Origin: Thiothrix sp. | GTDB taxonomy: Bacteria > Pseudomonadota > Gammaproteobacteria > Thiotrichales > Thiotrichaceae | NCBI GenBank assembly: GCA_011375245.1 | Contig: DRMA01000072.1 | Coordinates: forward strand, 1 to 5,063 | Length of the DNA stretch: 5,063 nucleotides | Direction: 5' to 3' | Shown: positions 1 to 5,063 of the stretch, in pieces | How the letters are laid out: the number at the start of each line of letters is the position of its first letter | Position numbering within the stretch: the stretch's first letter is position 1 | Notes under the pieces: generated by a model | The model's input: only the letters and a program-made list of their open reading frames with translations | What the model was told of the DNA's origin: nothing | The model's database searches: none | Made by a program: the position numbers and the translations under genes

Positions 1-1
1 C

Positions 2-370
2 GTGCCATTGTTGTAGACGTTGGCTATTCATCGTAGCGACATTGATCATGCCATTTGTTTTATCAGCATTATCGCGATGGAAGGTAAAATGCAGTTCATC
101 AATATCTTCTGCCAATGAATCTTCAAGGACAAAGGGGATGGCTTTTGTCAGTTGTTTATTAGTTGCTGCTGGAATATCAACATAATGCAGACCCACTTCT
201 TCACTGGGAATTAACAAGATGACACGGCGGTTACCAACCTGATCTTTAATCGCTTGTCCATTACTCGGTGTAAATTGAACAAAGTCGTCATTTTGCTCTA
301 ATAAGGCATAGTCTGCTTTGTCCGCTTTTAGTGCATCAAGTGATGTTGTTTTTATGATAAGCCATTGCAT
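2..370 (-). CDS. gspL: GspL, type II secretion inner-membrane platform protein (N-terminal part, cut by window edge)
   Basis: GspL is a bitopic inner-membrane protein of the type II secretion platform. Its cytoplasmic actin-like domain binds the ATPase GspE, and its periplasmic part pairs with GspM. Only the first 123 residues are visible, all within the cytoplasmic domain; the membrane segment and periplasmic domain lie beyond the window. The read begins MQWLIIK. It contains a hydrophobic strand RRVILLIPSEEV at about 48-59, then DIPAA at 65-69, and the family-typical stretch AIPFVLEDSLAEDIDELHF at about 77-95. There is no stop codon in this frame to the window edge. The ATG follows the gspK stop by 16 nt and is preceded by TAAGGAG, so the two genes are surely co-transcribed. 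I am confident of the family from the PFxLEDxLA and LHF pattern; the rest of the protein is unseen. Confidence 0.88.
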   Translation of the reverse strand, partial: MQWLIIKTTSLDALKADKADYALLEQNDDFVQFTPSNGQAIKDQVGNRRVILLIPSEEVGLHYVDIPAATNKQLTKAIPFVLEDSLAEDIDELHFTFHRDNADKTNGMINVATMNSQRLQQWH

Positions 371-382
371 AGCGGCTTTACG

Positions 383-389
383 CTCCTTA
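383..389 (-). promoter_or_regulatory. Ribosome binding site of gspL, overlapping the gspK stop codon
   Basis: On the minus strand the sequence reads TAAGGAG, in which TAA is the gspK stop codon. The spacing to the gspL ATG is 12 nt, a little longer than the usual optimum. The overlap of stop and Shine-Dalgarno sequence suggests translational coupling between gspK and gspL; that coupling is inferred. Confidence 0.6.
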
Positions 390-1466
390 TGGGGTGATGT
401 TGTTGATATCGCTGGTGTCTGATTTGCATGTGTCTATTATTTCATCTTGGCTTATTTCATTAAATTCACGTTGTATAACTCGAACTTGTTTTTTGCTTTC
501 ATCACGGAATAGCACGCTGTTGATGAAGAGGCGTACATTGTTTATTTGGATGGTTCCTTTGAGTAAGAAGTAGCTACTTCTTACGTCTAGCCCTTGTTGC
601 TCAATAGGGTTAGTATTTGTTCCTCCCCCTACAGACGTGACAAAATCAGTAACTGTTTCAAAAGCCCCACCTTTGCGATCTTCAAGAATATTATTGATAT
701 GTTGTTCGGTGATTCCCTTAATGCTCAATAATACCTCACGCGGTGCGGTATTGACATTAATGCTTGTTTTATTGCTGGGTAAGGCAGCAAGATAAGGCAC
801 TATTTTTTTATATAATATTTCCTGCTCCTTTTGCTCATCTTCATTTGTTATGATTTCATCAAAGCCCTTGATGGTACGAATTTCTGAAAGCGATGTAATA
901 CGCCCATTGGCAGCAAGATAAGCAGGCGTTAAACTTTTGTAGTAACTGCTTTCTGCCAAGCTGCTTCGGTCTTTGTTATCCTCATCAATCCAGTCCAAAA
1001 TGGCATCGCTTAATTCAAGAGGGTCGGCAGAAGAGCCTATGACTACGTTTGCAAGTACACGTTGTAGGCGTTTAACGGCAGATTTATTCTCAACTTGTTC
1101 ACCGCGTTTATTTTTATCACCCATAACGTTATTGATATTGAGCAAGGCTTGTAAGTCATAGAGTCGCCCTCGCATTTGTCCACCAGGAATAGGAATCGGA
1201 GGGATAATGGTTGCCCATGCGTCATCGCAAGAATCGGTATCATTTTGGGTTAAGTCTTCTTTGAGAATAATCCCCGCCCAGTCTTCAATGCCTAAGGTGT
1301 ATTGATAGGCTTGTTCTAAAGCACCTATATTACTGGTTAAATGAATGGCTATTTGTTGACGATAGACTAATGATGCAGCAATAGTGACCGCAATCGTCGT
1401 GATAACCATCGCGGTGATGAGCGCAACCCCCTGTTGACTACCCTGTCTTTTACCTTGTTTGTTCAT
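387..1466 (-). CDS. gspK: GspK, type II secretion minor pseudopilin
   Basis: GspK is the large minor pseudopilin thought to sit at the tip of the type II pseudopilus in a complex with GspI and GspJ. The 359-residue product has the expected layout. A short basic leader ends in Q-Q-G13, where prepilin peptidase should cut before V14, followed by a hydrophobic helix (about 14-34). Position +5 after the cut is Thr, not the Glu of most pseudopilins, which is normal for GspK. Next comes a pilin-like part with RLYDLQALLNINNV at 101-114, then helical domains with an acidic DWIDEDNKD at 158-166, YY at 175-176, SEIRTIKG at 194-201 and INVNTAP at 236-242 before a helix-hairpin-helix-like stretch. Two cysteines, C80 and C347, may form a disulfide. 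The ATG is fixed by an in-frame TAA at 1470-1472, but no clear Shine-Dalgarno sequence precedes it. The upstream neighbour is slt, not gspJ. Confidence 0.93.
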   Translation of the reverse strand: MNKQGKRQGSQQGVALITAMVITTIAVTIAASLVYRQQIAIHLTSNIGALEQAYQYTLGIEDWAGIILKEDLTQNDTDSCDDAWATIIPPIPIPGGQMRGRLYDLQALLNINNVMGDKNKRGEQVENKSAVKRLQRVLANVVIGSSADPLELSDAILDWIDEDNKDRSSLAESSYYKSLTPAYLAANGRITSLSEIRTIKGFDEIITNEDEQKEQEILYKKIVPYLAALPSNKTSINVNTAPREVLLSIKGITEQHINNILEDRKGGAFETVTDFVTSVGGGTNTNPIEQQGLDVRSSYFLLKGTIQINNVRLFINSVLFRDESKKQVRVIQREFNEISQDEIIDTCKSDTSDINNITP

Positions 1467-1506
1467 AATTTAGTAATGTAGTACGTGCTTAATATTAGGG
1501 TATTAG

Positions 1507-1515
1507 ATCATAGCA
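1507..1515 (-). promoter_or_regulatory. Possible extended -10 promoter upstream of gspK
   Basis: The minus strand reads TGCTATGAT, an extended -10 element (TG, one base, TATGAT), in the short gap between slt and gspK. Transcription would start near 1500, leaving about 34 nt before the gspK ATG. The 17-bp-spaced -35 position, inside the end of slt, reads TTACCG and matches TTGACA poorly. It may be a real internal promoter that separates secretion genes from slt, or chance in A+T-rich sequence. Confidence 0.27.
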
Positions 1516-1518
1516 ATA

Positions 1519-3444
1519 TTAGTTTTGTGCGGTAATGGGTAATAGCCGTGTTGATATTTTTTCGCCCTGCATATTGTTTAATTTATGGTCGTATATGGTG
1601 GTGTAGGCCATCACGGCACGAACGTATTTACGCGTTTCTGTAAAGGGGATGCTTTCAACCCATTGATCAGCTTCTAGTGTGATGTCTTTAGGTGTCCATT
1701 TGACTGGTCGTCCTGGTCCTGCATTGTATCCTGCTGTTGCCTTAACATAACTGCCTTTAAAGTCTTTTAGCATGCCACTTAAATAAGCACTACCGAGCTG
1801 AATATTGGTTTTTGGAGTCAGTAAATCGTCTTTTTTAAGACCATTAATCCCCAAGCGTTTTGCTACAATACGTGCTGTTGAGGGGAGTAGTTGCATTAGC
1901 CCCATTGCTTTAGCGCCTGAGATAGCTTTTTTATTAAAGACGCTTTCTCTGCGCATAATGCCATAAACCCAAGCTGGATTTACATTATTTTCAGTAGATA
2001 GGTTTTTAATTAGTTTTTGATAGAGCATGGGAAAACGGAGTGCGACTTGATTCCAGTCACGTGTTTTAGCCACAGTACTCACTGCGAGTAGGGTACGGTT
2101 TTCTTCGAGTGCCAGTGATGCCGCAGCGAGTTTTCCTTGTTTATTTAAATGCTTTAATCCCCAATACCATTCTTGATGGGCATTATTGTTTTTACCCAAT
2201 TTAAACCATTCTAAGGCACGTTGGAGAGCGCCTATTTTTTTTGCGTGTTGTGCACAGCGTTTCCAGTCAATTTTTTGTTCATCAAAGACAGTATAATCCA
2301 GTTTTAGATGATCTGCGGAGAGGAAGCCATAAAAGGTGGCATTGCCCGCAAGTGAGCGATAAATTTCATCGGCTTGGGCTTTTTTGCCTGTTTCAGCATT
2401 TGCGCGTGCTTTCCAATAGCGCCATATGTCTTTTTCCATCAATTTAGGACTCATGGCATCAATGGCATTGTGCAAATTATCCCAACTACTTTCACGTAAT
2501 GCCATACGAGCCATCCATTTGTTTGCATCATCAGTACGAAGTTTTGCGGGTATTTTGGCAAAGTTTGCTAGGGCGTTTTTATCATGGTTGAGTGCAGCAC
2601 GTACGTTGAGATAACTATCGACATCGGCTTTTTCTTCTTTGCTAAACACCACTTGTTGTTGGTAGGCTTGCCATAAATTGCGGCCTTTGATGGCGTTTTT
2701 TCGTGCAATACGTTTAATTGCATGAGCAATGACTTTACGAGAATAAGGGTCTTTGCTAATAGAAGGGTTATTAAGTACTTTTTCAGGCTCACGATGTGAG
2801 CTAATCAGAAGTTTGGCGATGTTTTGTTGGTGACTTGGCAAGTTATTAACCAGCTCTTTTGCCAGTTTGGTTTTGCCTTTATTAATCGCGAGTTCAAGAC
2901 GTTGCCAATACTGTTTGTTGCCAATACGTTTATGTTTTTTTAGCACAGCAAATAATGGGGTGCAGCTCTCAGGATGCGTGCGTTCAGACATCCACAGTTT
3001 TTCGGCTTGTAGCAATGCGGCTTCTTCTTCACCTGTATGAAATTTTGCATTGAGATAATGGCAACGAGTGGCACGAGTGGCTGCGATGGGGCTGTAGTTT
3101 TTCTTCAGTATTTCCCATTGTTGCTCTTTTGCCAAACGGCTTATCCATACTTGCCATAGACCATCGGCTAATAAAGTATTTTCGTATTTTTTGATAAAGT
3201 CGAACAGTTGTTTATTAGAAACGGCATTGAGTCGTCGCTTTATTTTTGCATATTCAAGGTAAGGGTAGAGGGGATAGTTTTTCAGATGATCTGTGTTGAG
3301 GTTTTCACCTTTTTTTATGCGACTGTAGGCATCAGTAAATTGTCCACGCAATAAAGCTAATTCATCAGCATCAGCATAAGCAGTAGAGAGTGAAGAGAGT
3401 GAGAGTATGACAGTAAAAATAAGTAGTGTAATAAGACGTTTCAC
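1519..3444 (-). CDS. slt: Soluble lytic murein transglycosylase, Slt70 type
   Basis: This periplasmic enzyme cleaves the MurNAc-GlcNAc bond of peptidoglycan, leaving 1,6-anhydroMurNAc ends. From the GTG start it has 641 residues, close to E. coli Slt70. A signal peptide of 24-26 residues (MKRLITLLIF, Ala-rich end AYADA) is followed by a long alpha-helical ring domain with many W/Y-A-K repeats, a linker domain, and the C-terminal lysozyme-like domain. That domain shows the catalytic Glu in RRES (E500), MGLMQLLPSTA at 514-524, YNAGPG at 573-578 and ETRKYVRAVMAY at 603-614. C128 and C161 match the disulfide-forming pair of E. coli Slt70. The frame can be extended to a TTG at 3472-3474. I prefer GTG at 3442-3444 because AAGG lies 6 nt upstream and because it gives a compact signal peptide with a KR n-region. 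The gene lies between rsgA and gspK, an unusual place. Confidence 0.94.
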   Translation of the reverse strand: MKRLITLLIFTVILSLSSLSTAYADADELALLRGQFTDAYSRIKKGENLNTDHLKNYPLYPYLEYAKIKRRLNAVSNKQLFDFIKKYENTLLADGLWQVWISRLAKEQQWEILKKNYSPIAATRATRCHYLNAKFHTGEEEAALLQAEKLWMSERTHPESCTPLFAVLKKHKRIGNKQYWQRLELAINKGKTKLAKELVNNLPSHQQNIAKLLISSHREPEKVLNNPSISKDPYSRKVIAHAIKRIARKNAIKGRNLWQAYQQQVVFSKEEKADVDSYLNVRAALNHDKNALANFAKIPAKLRTDDANKWMARMALRESSWDNLHNAIDAMSPKLMEKDIWRYWKARANAETGKKAQADEIYRSLAGNATFYGFLSADHLKLDYTVFDEQKIDWKRCAQHAKKIGALQRALEWFKLGKNNNAHQEWYWGLKHLNKQGKLAAASLALEENRTLLAVSTVAKTRDWNQVALRFPMLYQKLIKNLSTENNVNPAWVYGIMRRESVFNKKAISGAKAMGLMQLLPSTARIVAKRLGINGLKKDDLLTPKTNIQLGSAYLSGMLKDFKGSYVKATAGYNAGPGRPVKWTPKDITLEADQWVESIPFTETRKYVRAVMAYTTIYDHKLNNMQGEKISTRLLPITAQN

Positions 3445-3448
3445 AGGA

Positions 3449-3454
3449 TCCCTT
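3449..3454 (-). promoter_or_regulatory. Ribosome binding site deciding the GTG start of slt
   Basis: The minus strand reads AAGGGA, with the AAGG core 6 nt before GTG at 3442-3444. The competing TTG at 3472-3474 is preceded by A+T-rich sequence with no Shine-Dalgarno match. This site is the main reason for choosing the shorter slt product. Confidence 0.6.
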
Positions 3455-3494
3455 TTGTGGTTATTTAAGTCCAATTTTAAAAGCGCTGTTTTTT

Positions 3495-3524
3495 ATTATT
3501 ATAAAATTAAAGCACCTTAATAAT
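3495..3524 (-). terminator. A+T-rich nested inverted repeat downstream of rsgA, weak terminator candidate
   Basis: On the minus strand ATTAAG and TTTAAT (3516-3521 and 3506-3511) can form a 6-bp stem, with one G-T pair, around a GTGC loop; a short T run follows. An outer pair, ATTATTA with TAATAAT (3518-3524 and 3495-3501), gives an alternative 7-bp A-T stem. The stems are weak and lack a G+C-rich core, so termination is doubtful. The element overlaps the candidate slt -10. Confidence 0.2.
3498..3503 (-). promoter_or_regulatory. Candidate -10 element for slt
   Basis: The minus strand reads a perfect TATAAT in the rsgA-slt gap. Transcription would begin near 3491, about 46 nt before the slt GTG. 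No good -35 is present at 16-18 bp spacing (TCATTA at 17 bp), so it is either a weak or activator-dependent promoter or a chance match in very A+T-rich DNA. Confidence 0.3.
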
Positions 3525-3542
3525 GACGGGTTTGTTTCGTTA

Positions 3543-4538
3543 TTATATATCGCCAGAACATAATGCGGATAGTAAGTATAGATAGCGTTGATAACGTTTT
3601 GGAGGAATGGTATCTGCTTTATAAGCTGCTCTTACTGCACACTGTGGCTCATGTTGATGTGTACAGTTATTAAAACGGCACTGTTGACTGTAGTCAGTAA
3701 ATTCTCGGTAACCATTACGTAATGCTTGTTCGCTAATATCCGTTGGTAGTTTATAGTCTCGTACGCCTGGTGAGTCGATTAGGAAGCCACCTGAGGGAAT
3801 GTCATAGAGATTACTGGTTGTTGTGGTATGCTGCCCTTCTCCTGAGCTGGAAATATCCCCAACGCGAATGGTTACTTCTGATAATAAGCATTGTGCTAGT
3901 GATGATTTTCCAACACCTGATTGCCCAACAAAAATACTGGTGTGATGGTTGAGCGCTTGTTGTAGTGTAAGTAGCTCGGCATTGTTAGTACTCTCAATAC
4001 CCTCAATACTCTCAGTATTTTTATTGGCACTTGTTTCAATAATGTTATAACCAATATGTCGATATTCTTCTAAGCAGATTTTTGCCTTTTCAGTGGCATA
4101 TTGCGCGGCAAGATCACTTTTGTTAATGACTAAAATAACATTTGTTTTTAGTAATGTTGCTGCAATAATATAACGATCAACCAGTCCCCAAAAGGGTTCA
4201 GGTCGCCATGATAAGACGATAACCACTTGATCAATATTGGCCGCAATATTGCGTAATCGCCCTCGAAAATCGGGACGGGTTAAGACATTGTGCCGTGGAG
4301 CTAAACGGATAACGCGTGCATTGCCATGTGGCTGGTATTCAATGGTGACATTATCACCACAGGCGATCTGTTCAAACTTGCGTTTAGCCGTACAACGGAG
4401 CGTTTCACCCGCTTTTGTTTTAACCATGACATCTGCGCCAAAGCGGGTGATGACTTTACCTGTTGTTGTTTTCAATGTTGTTTTATTTTTACGGCAATGG
4501 GTTGATAGCCACCTACTTGTACTATGGCTGTTTTCCAT
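3543..4538 (-). CDS. rsgA: RsgA, small ribosomal subunit biogenesis GTPase
   Basis: RsgA (YjeQ/YloQ) is a cytoplasmic GTPase that binds the 30S subunit and helps release late assembly factors. The read of up to 331 residues shows an N-terminal OB fold (TGKVITRFG at 26-34 onward), then GTPase motifs in circularly permuted order: G4 NKSD at 139-142, G5 TSA at 169-171, the P-loop GQSGVGKS at 205-212, HTTTT at 237-241 (the His is held to be catalytic in the family) and G3 DSPG at 255-258. The C-terminal zinc site is C287-x4-C292-x-H294-x5-C300. All key residues are present. The ATG at 4536-4538 overlaps the SPOR gene by 67 nt and lacks a Shine-Dalgarno sequence. A TTG at 4473-4475 overlaps the SPOR stop as TTGA and would give 310 residues with the OB fold still whole. 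The start is therefore uncertain. Confidence 0.95.
   Translation of the reverse strand: MENSHSTSRWLSTHCRKNKTTLKTTTGKVITRFGADVMVKTKAGETLRCTAKRKFEQIACGDNVTIEYQPHGNARVIRLAPRHNVLTRPDFRGRLRNIAANIDQVVIVLSWRPEPFWGLVDRYIIAATLLKTNVILVINKSDLAAQYATEKAKICLEEYRHIGYNIIETSANKNTESIEGIESTNNAELLTLQQALNHHTSIFVGQSGVGKSSLAQCLLSEVTIRVGDISSSGEGQHTTTTSNLYDIPSGGFLIDSPGVRDYKLPTDISEQALRNGYREFTDYSQQCRFNNCTHQHEPQCAVRAAYKADTIPPKRYQRYLYLLSALCSGDI
3987..4013 (-). repeat. Three tandem 9-bp units inside rsgA
   Basis: On the minus strand the units read GAGAGTATT, GAGGGTATT and GAGAGTACT, one after another and in frame. They encode E-S-I, E-G-I, E-S-T at residues 176-184, in the loop between the G5 motif and the P-loop. The repeat is visible directly; slippage as its origin is inferred. 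Confidence 0.7.
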
Positions 4539-5063
4539 GAAGAAAGTGTCGATTCATCTTCTGTTGGTCCCATAAAAAGGCGATACCATGTTTTGCCTCT
4601 AATGACCTTTTTTTCAATATGGGTTTCTAGCGATTTTTTGCTTAGATGGCTTTGAGCTTGATTGGCTTGGGCGATGGTACGAAATGAAGCAAGTTGTAGA
4701 ATATAAGAGCCAGGCTTTAGGATCAGTTTTTCAGTGACTGTTGTCGTGGTTTGAGGAAGTTCTTGAGTATCGTGTTCTGATGGTTGCACAGTGACATCAA
4801 GTTCTAAGTTAGGCAGTACTGCGTAGTAGCTGAAAATCGCCCGCTTTTTTTCCGTTTGTTCTTTGCGAGAGTTATCAATGACGACCGAAATGGGGTCTGT
4901 TTCTTCAAAGCCAAGGTCATTCAGTTTAGGCTGTTTACCCTCCCTTGGAGGATTTGATGTTGGGGTTTGCGCAGTTTGTGCATTATCTGGATTGTCTTCT
5001 GGAAGTGGTACTTTGTACGTGTTGTAAAAGTACATGCCAAGTCCTGCTAAAAGCCCAATAGCA
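4472..5063 (-). CDS. FtsN-like SPOR-domain membrane protein (N-terminus cut by window edge)
   Basis: SPOR domains bind peptidoglycan stripped of stem peptides, chiefly at the division septum; FtsN and DedD are known carriers. About 196 residues are visible. The read opens inside a membrane helix (AIGLLAGLGMYFY), so the start codon is outside the window and the ATG at 5033-5035 is an internal Met. After the helix comes a Pro/Gln/Thr-rich periplasmic linker, then FSYYAVLPNLELDV (4794-4835), which resembles the F-Y-x-x-L-P-x-x-E motif of gammaproteobacterial FtsN-like proteins. The C-terminal SPOR domain fills the last 80 or so residues: GSYILQLASF, then KTWYRLFMGP, and VGGYQPIAV near the end. 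It runs straight into rsgA, with which it overlaps or abuts. I give no symbol because several SPOR paralogues share this layout. Confidence 0.88.
   Translation of the reverse strand, partial: AIGLLAGLGMYFYNTYKVPLPEDNPDNAQTAQTPTSNPPREGKQPKLNDLGFEETDPISVVIDNSRKEQTEKKRAIFSYYAVLPNLELDVTVQPSEHDTQELPQTTTTVTEKLILKPGSYILQLASFRTIAQANQAQSHLSKKSLETHIEKKVIRGKTWYRLFMGPTEDESTLSSWKTAIVQVGGYQPIAVKIKQH

Noticed and set aside
973..1161. Plus-strand frame inside gspK, and the overlapping minus-strand frame 1043-1243
   Set aside because: Both sit fully within gspK in other frames, with no family features or ribosome binding site.
1467..1518. A remnant of gspJ between slt and gspK
   Set aside because: The gap is 52 bp of A+T-rich sequence with in-frame stops and no pseudopilin-like residues.
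2241..2792. Three short open frames inside slt
   Set aside because: They are shadow frames within a continuous, full-length Slt protein.
3477..3492. AGCGCT palindrome flanked by A and T runs as a terminator
   Set aside because: The palindrome has no room for a loop and the flanking pairing is short; it also lies only about 40 bp before the slt start, in its likely leader.
3743..3952. 69-residue plus-strand frame with hydrophobic stretches
   Set aside because: It lies opposite the P-loop and G3 region of rsgA; the apparent hydrophobicity comes from the complement of RsgA codons.
4237..4575. 112-residue plus-strand open frame opposite rsgA and the SPOR gene
   Set aside because: It is antisense to two well-supported conserved genes, shows no recognisable domain, and reads as a shadow frame.
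4472..5035. Treating the ATG at 5033-5035 as the true start of the SPOR protein
   Set aside because: The frame stays open to the window edge and encodes the first half of a membrane helix, so the Met is internal and the gene is cut at its 5' end.

Overview
The window carries five protein-coding genes, all on the minus strand, so in transcription order they run from high to low coordinates: an FtsN-like SPOR-domain protein (5' end cut by the window), rsgA, slt, gspK and gspL (3' end cut). Coding density is close to complete. The only gaps are about 98 bp between rsgA and slt and 52 bp between slt and gspK, and no stretch over 300 bp lacks a gene. No RNA gene, mobile element, CRISPR array or attachment site could be supported.

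The sequence looks A+T-rich by eye. The gene set points to a Gram-negative proteobacterium, most likely a gammaproteobacterium: a two-part Slt70-type transglycosylase, type II secretion proteins GspK and GspL, and a SPOR protein with the short F-Y-x-x-L-P motif seen in FtsN-like proteins. The genus cannot be told from this sequence.

Region by region: (1) 4472-5063 encodes a single-pass inner-membrane protein with a C-terminal peptidoglycan-binding SPOR domain. (2) 3543-4538 encodes RsgA, the circularly permuted GTPase that acts in late 30S subunit maturation. Its longest reading frame overlaps the SPOR gene by 67 nt, so the two are probably co-transcribed. (3) 1519-3444 encodes a periplasmic soluble lytic transglycosylase, read here from a GTG codon with a good ribosome binding site. 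(4) 387-1466 encodes the minor pseudopilin GspK. (5) 2-370 encodes the N-terminal part of GspL, the inner-membrane assembly-platform protein.

The common theme is the cell envelope: a septal-type SPOR protein, an enzyme that cuts glycan strands, and two parts of the type II secretion system. The oddest aspect of the layout is that gspK is preceded by slt rather than by gspJ, so the type II secretion operon is apparently split here. I saw no convincing new biological system. The findings concern gene order, start-site ambiguities, a small in-frame repeat in RsgA and weak regulatory candidates.
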